Of a DNA stretch of 64,000 nt, positions 46,914-56,139 are shown piece after piece. How positions within the stretch are numbered: position 1 is the first letter of the stretch; each line of letters opens with the position of its first letter. The stretch is from positions 142,187 to 206,186 of the forward strand of contig DASRDU010000014.1 of assembly GCA_035652435.1 (NCBI GenBank). The letters are read 5' to 3'. The notes under the pieces are model-generated. The model was not told the DNA's origin, did not search any database, and saw only the letters and a program-made list of their open reading frames with translations. The position numbers were made by a program, and so were the translations under genes. Source of the DNA: DASRDU01 sp035652435 (GTDB taxonomy: Bacteria > Acidobacteriota > Blastocatellia > RBC074).

Positions 46914-49328
46914 ATGCAGACGATGATCCGGGATCTGCGCTACGGCGCGCGAATGTTACTGAAGTATCCGAGCTTCACTTTTGTTGCCGTCATCACGCTC
47001 AGCTTAGGCATCGGCGCGAACACGGCGATCTTCTCGGTCGTCAATGCGGTGCTGCTCAGGCCATTGCCTTACCCGCAGGCCGACCGGCTCCTCTGGGTCG
47101 GGGGCTGGGACCGTAAGGGAGACAAGGAGCAGGGCGTCACGCCGGCGGATTTCCTGGACTACCGCGAGCAGAGCCGGAGTTTCGCCGCGCTCGCCGCTTC
47201 GGTCTCCGATTCGATCCCAATGAACCTGTCGGGCAGTGGCGACCCCGAGCGACTCAGGGGCGCGCTGGTGACGGCCAATTATCTGGACGTCTTCGGAGTG
47301 AAACCGGCGCTCGGTCGAACGTTCCTGTCAGAAGACGGACAGGAAGGGCACGAGCCGGTCGTTGTGCTGAGCCACGGTTTGTGGGTGCGGCGCTTTGGCG
47401 CCGACCCCGGGATAGTCAACCAGACGATCACGCTCGACAAACGCAGGGTCACAGTCGTCGGCGTGATGCCGGCAGGGTTCCAGTACCCGCCGGGCGTAGA
47501 GGTCTGGCAGCCGTTCGGCTTTCCCGCGTCGCCGCAAAGCCAGTTTCGGAGCCGCGAGCTTCACTTCCTGCGCCCCGTCGCCAGACTCAGCCCGGGCGTT
47601 TCGCGCGAGCAGGCTCAGGCGGAAGTCGAGACCCTCGCGCGCGGGCTCGAAGCGCAATACCCCAGAACCAACACGAGCCAGAGCCTGTTCCTCATGCCGC
47701 TACGGGAGCGGCTCGTCGGCAATATCAAACTGACGCTGATGGTGCTGTTCGGCGCCATCGGTTTCGTGCTGCTGATCGCGTGCGCGAACGTGGCGAATCT
47801 GCTGCTCGCCCGCGCGGCGTCGCGGCAGAAGGAGATGGCCGTGCGCGCGGCGATGGGCGCAAGCCGCCCCGCGCTCGTGCGGCAGCTGCTCACCGAAAGT
47901 CTGATGCTCGCGCTTACAGGCGGCGCGGGCGGCGCGATGCTCGCGATGTGGGGAATTGATCTGCTCGTCGCGCTCGGCGCCGGCAACCTCCCGCGGGCCG
48001 ATGAGGTCAGGGTTGATCCGGCGGTGTTCGGTTTTACGCTGGCCGTCTCGCTCGTGACAGGCCTGCTCTTCGGGCTCGCACCCGCGTTGCAGTCGTCGCG
48101 CCTCGGCCTGAGTGAAGTCCTCAAAGAGGGCGGCAGGAGCGCGGGCGGCGGGGCAGGGCACAATCGCACGCGCAGCCTGCTGGTCGTCGCGGAGGTGGCG
48201 CTCGCGGTCGTGCTGCTCGTCGGCGCCGGACTGCTCGTCAACAGCTTCATCAGGCTCGGGCAGGTCAGCCCCGGCTTTGACGAAAAGAATCTGCTGACGG
48301 TGCGGGTCGAGCTGCCGAATCCGTATGCACAGCCGGAGAAGAAGGCGCAGTTTTTCGAGCAGCTCGGGCAGCGCGTGGCCGTATTGCCCGGCGTGGAAGC
48401 CGTCGGAATGGTCACGGAACTTCCGCTGGCCCGGCAGTCCGGCGATATGGGTTTCAGAATCGAGGGGCGCGCGGCCGAGGCTCCGGGGCAGAAGAGTCAC
48501 GCTGACATCCGCAACGTCAATCACGAATATTTTCGCGCGATGCGTATCCCGCTGCTCGGCGGGCGCAACTTCACCGAGGCGGAAGTCCACGACAATGCGA
48601 AAGTCGTCCTCATCAGTGACGTACTCGCGCGGCGCTGTTTCGCGGGCGAAAACCCGCTCGGCCAGCGCCTCCGTCTGGATTCAATGGGTCAGGAAGCCTG
48701 GGAAATCATCGGCATTGTCGGTGATGTGCGTCACCGCGGGCTGGACGTTGAATTGAGACAGACGATCTATTTCCCGACCCTGCGTCTCGGCTATTCGAAC
48801 CTGGTGATTCGCACGGCGACCGACCCCGCGACGCTCGCCGCCGCCGTGCGCAAAGAGGTCGCGGCCATTGACCCGAATCAACCCGTCGCCAGCGTCAAAA
48901 CGATGGAGCAGTGGGTGGCGGAGTCGGTCGCCGGGCCGCGCTTCCGCACGCTGCTGCTCGGCTTGTTTTCGGCAGTGGCATTGCTGCTTTCGGTCGTCGG
49001 GATTTACGGCGTGATGTCGTACGCGGTCGCCGAGCGCACGCATGAAATCGGCGTGCGCGTGGCGCTCGGCGCTCGCGCGGGCGACGTGCTGAGACTGGTC
49101 ATCGGGCAGGGAATGGTGCTGGCACTCGTCGGCGTCGTAATTGGCCTCATCGCTTCGTTCGCGCTGACGCGACTGATGAAGACGCTGCTCTTTGGGGTGA
49201 GTGCGACCGACCCGGCGACGTTCGCGGGCGTCGCGTTGTTGCTGGCCGTTGTCGCACTCGCGGCCTGTTACCTGCCGGCGCGGCGTGCGACGAAGGTGGA
49301 TCCGCTGGTCGCTCTGCGATACGAGTAG
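46914..49328 (+). CDS. ADOP-family ABC transporter permease 1 (MacB-like, duplicated)
   Basis: This 804-residue membrane protein has the duplicated MacB/FtsX layout of acidobacterial orphan permeases. TM1 is near 20-40 (ITLSLGIGANTAIFSVVNAV), then a periplasmic MacB-PCD domain, and TM segments near 276-300, 335-355 and 372-395. The second half begins with a TM near 420-440, followed by another periplasmic domain and three TMs near 680-705, 733-755 and 769-790. It ends LPARRATKVDPLVALRYE, a family hallmark. No ATPase gene is adjacent, so energy would have to come from an ATPase elsewhere. MacB relatives act by mechanotransmission, exporting lipoproteins, peptides or antibiotics. It is the first of seven and is followed by the M28 peptidase gene. 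Confidence 0.9.
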   Translation: MQTMIRDLRYGARMLLKYPSFTFVAVITLSLGIGANTAIFSVVNAVLLRPLPYPQADRLLWVGGWDRKGDKEQGVTPADFLDYREQSRSFAALAASVSDSIPMNLSGSGDPERLRGALVTANYLDVFGVKPALGRTFLSEDGQEGHEPVVVLSHGLWVRRFGADPGIVNQTITLDKRRVTVVGVMPAGFQYPPGVEVWQPFGFPASPQSQFRSRELHFLRPVARLSPGVSREQAQAEVETLARGLEAQYPRTNTSQSLFLMPLRERLVGNIKLTLMVLFGAIGFVLLIACANVANLLLARAASRQKEMAVRAAMGASRPALVRQLLTESLMLALTGGAGGAMLAMWGIDLLVALGAGNLPRADEVRVDPAVFGFTLAVSLVTGLLFGLAPALQSSRLGLSEVLKEGGRSAGGGAGHNRTRSLLVVAEVALAVVLLVGAGLLVNSFIRLGQVSPGFDEKNLLTVRVELPNPYAQPEKKAQFFEQLGQRVAVLPGVEAVGMVTELPLARQSGDMGFRIEGRAAEAPGQKSHADIRNVNHEYFRAMRIPLLGGRNFTEAEVHDNAKVVLISDVLARRCFAGENPLGQRLRLDSMGQEAWEIIGIVGDVRHRGLDVELRQTIYFPTLRLGYSNLVIRTATDPATLAAAVRKEVAAIDPNQPVASVKTMEQWVAESVAGPRFRTLLLGLFSAVALLLSVVGIYGVMSYAVAERTHEIGVRVALGARAGDVLRLVIGQGMVLALVGVVIGLIASFALTRLMKTLLFGVSATDPATFAGVALLLAVVALAACYLPARRATKVDPLVALRYE

Positions 49329-49351
49329 CGAAACCGGGTGTGAGCGCCCGG

Positions 49352-49381
49352 CGCCATTCGCAGGATCGTTTGCGAATGGCG
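49352..49381. repeat. Perfect 11-bp hairpin between ADOP 1 and the peptidase gene
   Basis: CGCCATTCGCA (49352-49362) pairs exactly with TGCGAATGGCG (49371-49381) across an 8-base loop, starting 23 bases after the ADOP 1 stop. No T-run follows, so it is not a standard terminator. It may stabilise the ADOP mRNA end or reduce read-through. The core CCATTCGC also occurs in the inverted repeat at 12583-12652. Confidence 0.6.
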
Positions 49382-49456
49382 GGGAAAACATTTCCCGAGG
49401 TGGTGGCGGAGGCGGGTTATCGCTTCACGCAGTTTCACTGTCAAAACGGAGAATCC

Positions 49457-51103
49457 ATGAAAAATACCGGACTGAACAGTCTCGCGCTGGCCGTCGCCCT
49501 GGCAATGCCTGTGGCGTGGGCGCACGCGCAACGCAGGAATGAGAAGGCCGCCGCGACTCCCGCGCCGGCGCACGGCAACGCCGATTACATCACCGCGGAT
49601 CAGTTGAGAGACTATCTCACCCTCGTCGCCTCGGACGAGATGGAGGGGCGCGACACGCCGTCGCGCGGGCTCGACACGACGGCGAAATACATCGCGTCTC
49701 AGCTTTCGCGGTGGGGCCTCAAGCCCGCGGGCGATGACGGCACCTGGTTCCAGCGGATCGCCCTGCGGCGCGAAAGGATCGATCCCGCCCGGACGCACGC
49801 CGAGCTGAACGGCCAGAGTTTCAACTACGGCGACGACTTCCTCGCCAGTAACATCGCCGCGGATATTACCGGGCCGGTCGTCTACGTCAGCCACGGCTGG
49901 GTGATCAGGTCAAAGAACATAGACGCCCTGAGTGGCGTTGACGTGAAAGACAAGGTCGCCGTGCTGGTGGACAACGGGCTCCCGAAAGACGTGACCCGGC
50001 AGGACCTGACGGGCAAACAGGGCGAGGACTGGGATTTCCCGATCAACCTTCTGCGCAAACGCGGGGCGAAATGCGTTCTGATCATTCCCAGCTTCAACAC
50101 GCTCGCGAACTGGCAGCTCCGCCGCCAGGCCGGGGCGGAGCGCGGCGGCATTGTGGTCGAGCGTTTCCAGACCGGAAATTCCCGGAACATTCCCGTCATC
50201 TGGCCGTCGCCGCGGATGCTGAGTGCGCTCTTCCAGGGCGAGAAGCAGGCGGCGGCCCTGACCTTCAACCGGGCCATGGCAAACGACCCGGTCGAGGCGT
50301 TCGACCTGAGTCCGGGCAAGACGCTCAGTCTGAAGATCGGTCTGAAGGCCGAACCCGCCGGCACGCAAAATGTTGTTGCCCTACTTGAAGGCAGCGACCC
50401 CGCGCTCAAGGGCGAGTACGTGGCCATCGGCGCGCATTACGACCACGTCGGGATCGGCGCGCCGGTCAACGGCGACGCGATTTACAACGGGGCCGATGAC
50501 GACGGCTCCGGCACGGTGGCGGTGCTGGCGATGGCCGAGGCGTTCGCGCGCGGCCCGCGCCCGAGGCGTTCGATCCTGTTCATCTGGCATGCGGGCGAAG
50601 AGAAAGGGCTGTGGGGGTCGCGCTATTTCACCGATTACCCGACGGTCCCGCTCAATCAGATCGTCGCCCAACTGAACATTGACATGATCGGGCGCACCAG
50701 GGCGGAGAACGACAAACCGGCCAACCAGCCGCTGCCGAAGCCGGGCGAAATCTTTCTGATCGGCCCGAAGATGATGAGTACGGAATTGCTGGAGATCAGC
50801 GAGGCGGTCAACAAGTCCTACCTCAACCTGCACTTCGATTACAAATACGACGACATCAAACACCCCGACAATTTCTTCTTCCGCAGCGATCATTACAACT
50901 ACGCGCGGAAAGGCATCCCGATCATCTTCTACATGGACGGCGAACACGAGGATTACCACCGGCCGTCGGACACGGCGGATAAGATTGACTACCGGAATAT
51001 GGAGAAGGTGACGCGCACGATCTATGCCACCGGCTGGGAACTGGCCAATCGCGCGAACCGCCCGCGCGTGGACCGGGTCCCGACGCAGGGGGCGGAGCAT
51101 TAA
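49457..51103 (+). CDS. Secreted M28-family zinc metallopeptidase
   Basis: This 548-residue protein starts MKNTGLNSLALAVALAMPVAWAHA, a signal peptide, with GGAG just ahead; the longer frame to 49340 crosses a hairpin. A PA-like insert domain lies in the middle. The C-terminal M28 domain has all metal ligands: GAHYDHVG (about 328), GADDDGSG (about 345), WHAGEEKGLWGSRYF (catalytic Glu and ligand Glu, about 378), NIDMIGR (about 407) and YHRPSDT (about 500). Such enzymes are aminopeptidases or glutaminyl-cyclase-like proteins outside the inner membrane. It sits between two ADOP genes on the same strand, 27 bases before the second, so a role in the same peptide or envelope process is possible. Confidence 0.92.
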   Translation: MKNTGLNSLALAVALAMPVAWAHAQRRNEKAAATPAPAHGNADYITADQLRDYLTLVASDEMEGRDTPSRGLDTTAKYIASQLSRWGLKPAGDDGTWFQRIALRRERIDPARTHAELNGQSFNYGDDFLASNIAADITGPVVYVSHGWVIRSKNIDALSGVDVKDKVAVLVDNGLPKDVTRQDLTGKQGEDWDFPINLLRKRGAKCVLIIPSFNTLANWQLRRQAGAERGGIVVERFQTGNSRNIPVIWPSPRMLSALFQGEKQAAALTFNRAMANDPVEAFDLSPGKTLSLKIGLKAEPAGTQNVVALLEGSDPALKGEYVAIGAHYDHVGIGAPVNGDAIYNGADDDGSGTVAVLAMAEAFARGPRPRRSILFIWHAGEEKGLWGSRYFTDYPTVPLNQIVAQLNIDMIGRTRAENDKPANQPLPKPGEIFLIGPKMMSTELLEISEAVNKSYLNLHFDYKYDDIKHPDNFFFRSDHYNYARKGIPIIFYMDGEHEDYHRPSDTADKIDYRNMEKVTRTIYATGWELANRANRPRVDRVPTQGAEH

Positions 51104-51130
51104 CCGCAACATGAGGGTCAGGAGTTGACG

Positions 51131-53542
51131 ATGAATACACTGCTACAGGATCTGCGCTACGGCGCGCGAATGTTATTGAACCGGCCCGTTTTCACGAGCG
51201 TCGCCATCCTGACGCTCGCGCTCGGGATCGGCGCGAACACAGCCATCTTCAGCGTCGTCAATGCCGTGCTTTTGCGCGCCCTGCCTTACCCGCAACCGGA
51301 GCGACTGGTCGTCGTGGCGGAGAAGACGCGGGATGGGCAGCGGATGGGCATCGCGTATCCGAATTTCCAGGACTGGCGCGAGCGGGCGCAGTCATTCACG
51401 GAGATGGCGGGCTACCGCGTCGCGCTCTACAATCTGACGGGCGTGGACAAACCGGTGCGCCTGCAGGCGCGGACGGTGAGCTGGAATTTCTTTCGCATGC
51501 TGGGCGTGCAACCGCAACTCGGGCGGCTCTTCGCCGCCGACGACGACAAACAAGGTGGGGCGCATATCACGCTGCTCAGCCATGCGTTCTGGCAGGAGAA
51601 GTTCGGCGGCGACCCCGCCATCGTCGGCAAAGCGATCTCGCTCGACAGGGACAGCTACACGGTGGTCGGCGTGCTGCCGCCCGGGTTCGAGTTCTTCCGC
51701 AAGGATGACCTTTTCATCCCGCTGAGCGTTTCGCTGTCTCCCGTGGATCTGGGGCGCGGCAATCACAGCGGGTTGAATGCACTCGCGCGTTTGAAAGACG
51801 GGGTCAGCGTCGAGCAGGCGGGCGCCGAGATGGACGCGCTCGCCGCCGGGCTCGAACGCGCTTATCCCGAAACCAACAGCGGCCAGGGCGCGCTGACCTG
51901 GCGGCTGCTTGACCGCTACACGTCGGACCTCCAGCGGACGCTCTGGGTGCTGCTCGGCGCGGTCGGGTTCGTGCTGCTGATCGCCTGCGTGAACGTCGCG
52001 AACCTGCTGCTCGTGCGCGCGGCGGAACGGCAGCGGGAGATCGCCATCCGGCTGGCGCTCGGTGCCGGGCGCTGGCGCGTCATCCGGCAACTGCTCAGCG
52101 AGAGCCTCCTGCTGTCGTTATTGAGCGGTCTGGCCGGATTGTTGCTCGGCGTCTGGATGATGGAAGGATTACTGAAGCTCGCGCCCGAGGAAGTGCCGCG
52201 GCTCGGCGAGACCCGGCTGGATGCGAGGGTGCTGTTCTTCTCCCTGGGCGTCTCGCTGATGACGGGGCTGCTCTTCGGCCTGCTGCCGGCGTGGCAGTCC
52301 GCGCGGCACGATCTGCACACGAGCCTGAAGGAAGGCGGGCGCACCACGGCGGGCGCGGGGCGCGAGCGGATGCGCAAGGGGCTGCTTGTGGCCGAAGTCA
52401 GTCTGTCCCTCGTGTTGCTGGTCGGCGCGGGGCTGATGCTGCGCACGGTCTACCATCTGACGCACGTTGACCCGGGCTTCGCGACGGAAAAACTGCTGAC
52501 GATGCAGTTCAACCTGCCGCGTGCCGTTTACGACGAGCCGCGCCGGCAGGCGTTCTACAACGAATCGCTCACGCGCCTCGAAGCGTTGCCGGGCGTGCGC
52601 GCGGCGGCGCTGACTTTGTCGCTGCCCATTGACGGCTCGAACTGGAACTCAATCTTTATCGCCGCCGATAAACCCGTGCCGCCGCGCGCCCAGCTGCCGA
52701 GTTCGGCCTTCACGCCGGTGAGCGCGAATTACCTGGCGGCGATGGGCATTCGGCTGTTGAAAGGCCGCATGTTTACGGAAGCCGACGTGGCGGGCCGCCC
52801 CACGGTCGCAATCATCAACGAGACGCTCGCGCGCCGGATATGGCCCGGCGAAGACCCCGTCGGGAAGCGCCTGAAACAGGGCTGGCCCGAGGACAAGACG
52901 CCGTGGCGCGAAGTCGTCGGCGTGGTCGCCGACGTGAAGCTGAACGGCGTGGATCGGGATACGCCGCTCCAGACTTACCTGCCGCTCGCGCAGGAGTCTT
53001 CGAGCTACCTGAGCCTGGTCGTGCGCACTGCCGGCGACCCGCTGAATCTGGCGGCGACGGTCGAACAGACCATTCACACGATTGACAAGGACCTGCCGGT
53101 CTTCGAGGTGCATTCGATGGACCAGCTGATGGGCAGCGCGATTGCGCGGCAGCGGCTGACGCTGGCGTTGCTCGCGGGGTTTGCGCTGCTGGCGCTCCTG
53201 CTCGCGGCGGTCGGGATTTACGGCGTGATCTCTTACTCGGTCTCGCAGCGCACGCACGAACTCGGCATTCGGATGGCGCTCGGCGCGCGCACGGGTGACG
53301 TGCTGAGGCTCATCGTCGGGCAGGGCATGAAGCTGACGCTCTGCGGCGTCGCCGTGGGCTGGCTCGGCGCCTTCGCGCTGACGCGCTGGATGGAGGCGCT
53401 GCTCTTCGGCGTGCGGGCGACCGACCCGCTGACGTTCGCCGTCATCCCGCTCGTGCTGACGCTGGTCGCTCTCGTGGCCTGTTATCTGCCGGCGCGGCGC
53501 GCGGCGAAGGTGAACCCGCTGGTGGCGCTGAGGTATGAATAA
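51131..53542 (+). CDS. ADOP-family ABC transporter permease 2
   Basis: This 803-residue protein has the same eight-TM duplicated MacB-like layout (ILTLALGIGANTAIFSVVNA at TM1; ends ACYLPARRAAKVNPLVALRYE). AGGAG at 51120-51124 is six bases ahead of the ATG at 51131; a TTG six bases earlier touches the ribosome binding site and is unlikely. It is closest to permease 3: both share a WREVVGVVADVKLNG block and ADKPVPPR, so the two probably arose by duplication. It follows the M28 peptidase. The stop overlaps the first bases of a 15-bp inverted repeat. Substrate unknown. Confidence 0.9.
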   Translation: MNTLLQDLRYGARMLLNRPVFTSVAILTLALGIGANTAIFSVVNAVLLRALPYPQPERLVVVAEKTRDGQRMGIAYPNFQDWRERAQSFTEMAGYRVALYNLTGVDKPVRLQARTVSWNFFRMLGVQPQLGRLFAADDDKQGGAHITLLSHAFWQEKFGGDPAIVGKAISLDRDSYTVVGVLPPGFEFFRKDDLFIPLSVSLSPVDLGRGNHSGLNALARLKDGVSVEQAGAEMDALAAGLERAYPETNSGQGALTWRLLDRYTSDLQRTLWVLLGAVGFVLLIACVNVANLLLVRAAERQREIAIRLALGAGRWRVIRQLLSESLLLSLLSGLAGLLLGVWMMEGLLKLAPEEVPRLGETRLDARVLFFSLGVSLMTGLLFGLLPAWQSARHDLHTSLKEGGRTTAGAGRERMRKGLLVAEVSLSLVLLVGAGLMLRTVYHLTHVDPGFATEKLLTMQFNLPRAVYDEPRRQAFYNESLTRLEALPGVRAAALTLSLPIDGSNWNSIFIAADKPVPPRAQLPSSAFTPVSANYLAAMGIRLLKGRMFTEADVAGRPTVAIINETLARRIWPGEDPVGKRLKQGWPEDKTPWREVVGVVADVKLNGVDRDTPLQTYLPLAQESSSYLSLVVRTAGDPLNLAATVEQTIHTIDKDLPVFEVHSMDQLMGSAIARQRLTLALLAGFALLALLLAAVGIYGVISYSVSQRTHELGIRMALGARTGDVLRLIVGQGMKLTLCGVAVGWLGAFALTRWMEALLFGVRATDPLTFAVIPLVLTLVALVACYLPARRAAKVNPLVALRYE

Positions 53543-53615
53543 GCTGTCAGCGATCAGCGGTCAGCGGTCAGCCAGACACTCCGGCTGAGAGCTGAGTGCG
53601 GATCGCTGACAGCTT
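53541..53615. repeat. Inverted repeat in ADOP 2/3 gap (GCTGTCAGC family)
   Basis: AAGCTGTCAGCGATC (53541-53555) and GATCGCTGACAGCTT (53601-53615) are perfect reverse complements flanking a 45-base centre of further GGTCAGC-like copies. It fills the gap between two ADOP genes and starts within the stop codon. The next ribosome binding site (GGAGG) follows directly. Confidence 0.8.
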
Positions 53616-53626
53616 CCGGAGGATTT

Positions 53627-56047
53627 ATGCAGACACTCTGGCAGGACCTGCGCTACGGCGCGCGCATGCTGGCGAGGAATCCCGGCTTCACTTTTATCGC
53701 CGTGCTGACGCTCGCTTTGGGGATCGGGGCGAACACGGCGATCTTCAGCGTCGTGGATGCGCTCGTGCTGCGCCCGCTGCCTTACCGCGAGCCTGACCGG
53801 CTGGTGATGCTCTCGGAAAAACCGCGGCAGGGAAGGCGCTCGACGATTTCGTACCCGAATTTCAGCGACTGGCGCGAGCGGGCACAGTCGTTCGAGGGGA
53901 TGGCGTCAGTGCGCTCGGAGTCCTTCAACCTGACCGGCGTTGACCGGCCGGTGCAGCTGCGCGGGCGGACGGTCAACTGGAATTTCTTCGAACTGCTCGG
54001 CGTCCGGCCACAGCTCGGCCGCCTCTTCACCGCAGAGGACGACCGGTACGGCGCGGCGCGCACCGCGCTCATCAGCAACGGGATGTGGAAGGAAAAATTC
54101 GGCGGCGACCCGGGGCTGATCGGCCGGAAGCTGATACTCGGTGGTGAATCTTACGAAGTGATCGGCGTGCTGCCGCCGGGCTTTGAATACTTCCGGGCTG
54201 ATGACATCTATGTGCCAATCGGTCCTTTCCTCAGGCCGCAATCCGGGCTGACTGATCGCGGGACGTCAATGGGGGGAATGGTTGCGCTGGCGCGACTGAA
54301 ACCGGGCGTCACGCTCGCGCAGGCGAATAGCGAGATGGTGGCGCTCGCCCGCCAGCTCGAACGCGAATACCCGGCGGTGAACGGCGGCAAGAGCGCGCAG
54401 GCCGAAGCCCTGCAGGATGTCATGTCGGAAGATGTGCGCCAGTCGCTATGGATACTCGTCGGCGCGGTCAGCTTCATTCTGCTGATTGCCTGCGCGAACG
54501 TGGCGAACCTGCTGCTCGTGCGAGCCGCCGACCGGCAGCGGGAGATCGCCGTGCGGCTGGCGCTCGGCGCGTGGCGCGGGCGGATCGTCCGCCAGCTGCT
54601 CAGCGAGAGTCTGCTGATTGCCCTGCTCGGCGGGGCGCTGGGTGTGCTCGTCGGGGTCTGGATGCTGAACGGGCTGCTCGCGCTGGCACCGCCGCAAATC
54701 CCGCAACTCAGCCGCGTCGGCCTGAACGACACGGTACTCGTCTTCACGCTCGCCGTTTCCATGCTGACGAGCGTGCTGTGCGGATTGCTGCCCGCACTGC
54801 ACGCCGCGCGCACCGACCTGCATACGACGCTCAAGGATGGCGGGCGCTCGGGCTCGGGGGCCGCGCGCGACGTGACGCGCAAAACGCTGCTCGTCGTCGA
54901 GGTCAGTCTGGCGCTCGTGCTGCTCGTAGGCGCCGGCCTGCTCCTGCGCTCGATGGCGCGGGTGCTGAGCGTCGAGCCGGGCTTCAACCCCGACAACCTG
55001 CTGACGATGCGAGTCATGCTGCCGAACGAGAAATTCAATGCGGCACGGCTCCGCGCCTTTTACGATGAAAGTCTCGCCCGACTGGGCGCCCTGCCCGGCG
55101 TGCGCGCGGCGGCGCTCACGATTTCGCTGCCGATTGACGGCTCCTTCTGGAACGCATTTTTTACGGCCGCCGACAAACCCGTGCCCCCGCGCCCCGAATT
55201 GCCCGAGGCCGCGATGATCGCGGTGAGCGCGAATTATTTCGAGGCGGTGGGCATCAGGCTGGTGCGGGGCCGCGCCTTCACGCCCGCCGACAGTGCGGAC
55301 GCGGCGAAGGTGACGGTCATCAACGAGACGCTCGCCGCGCGCATCTGGCCGGGCGAAGACCCGATTGGCAAACGCCTCAGGGACGGATACCCGGAAAACC
55401 AGTCGCCCTGGCGCGAAGTCGTGGGCGTGGTGGCCGACGTCAAATTGAACGGCCTCGAGCGCGACACGCCGATGCAGGCGTATTTCCCGCTCGCGCAGGA
55501 GCCGTGGGGCAACTTCAGCATCGTCGTGCGCACCGCGGGCGACCCGCTGCGGGCGGTGGCCGACGTCGAGCGTACGATTCACTCGTTCGACAAGGACCTG
55601 CCGGTTTTTGCCGTTCGGTCAATGGATCAACTGCTCGGCAGTTCGATGGCCGAGCGGCGTCTGACACTCGTCCTGCTCGTGAGTCTGGCGGCGCTGGCGC
55701 TCGTACTCGCCGGCGTCGGAATTTACGGCGTGATCTCGTACTCGGTCAGCCGGCGCACGCACGAACTGGGCGTGCGGATGGCGCTCGGGGCCCGCACCGC
55801 CGACGTGCTCAGGCTGATCCTCGGGCAGGGTCTGAAGCTGACTCTGACCGGGGTGGTGATCGGGTTGCTGGCGGCTCTCGGGCTGACGAGGCTCATGGAA
55901 ACGTTGTTGTTCGGAGTGAGCGCGACCGACCCGCTCACCTTCGCGGGGATCGCGGCAGTACTCGTGCTGGTCGCGCTCGTGGCGTGCCTTGTGCCGGCGC
56001 GGCGCGCGACGAAGGTGGACCCGATGGTGGCGCTCAGGTGCGAATGA
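53627..56047 (+). CDS. ADOP-family ABC transporter permease 3
   Basis: This 806-residue protein begins MQTLWQDLRYGARMLARNPG and has TM1 LTLALGIGANTAIFSVVDAL. It has the two MacB-like halves and eight TMs of the family, ending LVPARRATKVDPMVALRCE. The last-but-one residue is Cys where most copies have Tyr. It shares with permease 2 the ISLPIDGSFWNAFFTAADKP region and a DVKLNGLERDTP block, indicating a recent common origin. The 5' untranslated gap holds the inverted repeat and GGAGG four bases before the ATG. No ATPase accompanies it. Substrate unknown. Confidence 0.9.
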   Translation: MQTLWQDLRYGARMLARNPGFTFIAVLTLALGIGANTAIFSVVDALVLRPLPYREPDRLVMLSEKPRQGRRSTISYPNFSDWRERAQSFEGMASVRSESFNLTGVDRPVQLRGRTVNWNFFELLGVRPQLGRLFTAEDDRYGAARTALISNGMWKEKFGGDPGLIGRKLILGGESYEVIGVLPPGFEYFRADDIYVPIGPFLRPQSGLTDRGTSMGGMVALARLKPGVTLAQANSEMVALARQLEREYPAVNGGKSAQAEALQDVMSEDVRQSLWILVGAVSFILLIACANVANLLLVRAADRQREIAVRLALGAWRGRIVRQLLSESLLIALLGGALGVLVGVWMLNGLLALAPPQIPQLSRVGLNDTVLVFTLAVSMLTSVLCGLLPALHAARTDLHTTLKDGGRSGSGAARDVTRKTLLVVEVSLALVLLVGAGLLLRSMARVLSVEPGFNPDNLLTMRVMLPNEKFNAARLRAFYDESLARLGALPGVRAAALTISLPIDGSFWNAFFTAADKPVPPRPELPEAAMIAVSANYFEAVGIRLVRGRAFTPADSADAAKVTVINETLAARIWPGEDPIGKRLRDGYPENQSPWREVVGVVADVKLNGLERDTPMQAYFPLAQEPWGNFSIVVRTAGDPLRAVADVERTIHSFDKDLPVFAVRSMDQLLGSSMAERRLTLVLLVSLAALALVLAGVGIYGVISYSVSRRTHELGVRMALGARTADVLRLILGQGLKLTLTGVVIGLLAALGLTRLMETLLFGVSATDPLTFAGIAAVLVLVALVACLVPARRATKVDPMVALRCE

Positions 56048-56053
56048 GCAATC

Positions 56054-56126
56054 AGCTGTCAGCGATCAGCGATCAGCGGTCAGCCAAACCTTCTGGCTGA
56101 AAGCTGACGGCTGACTGCTGACAGCT
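56054..56126. repeat. Inverted repeat in ADOP 3/4 gap (GCTGTCAGC family)
   Basis: AGCTGTCAGC (56054-56063) and GCTGACAGCT (56117-56126) pair perfectly. Inside is a second hairpin, CAGCCA (56081-56086) with TGGCTG (56094-56099), separated by AACCTTC, plus several GATCAGC repeats. The same inner hairpin recurs in the next two gaps. Confidence 0.8.
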
Positions 56127-56139
56127 TCTGGAGGGAATT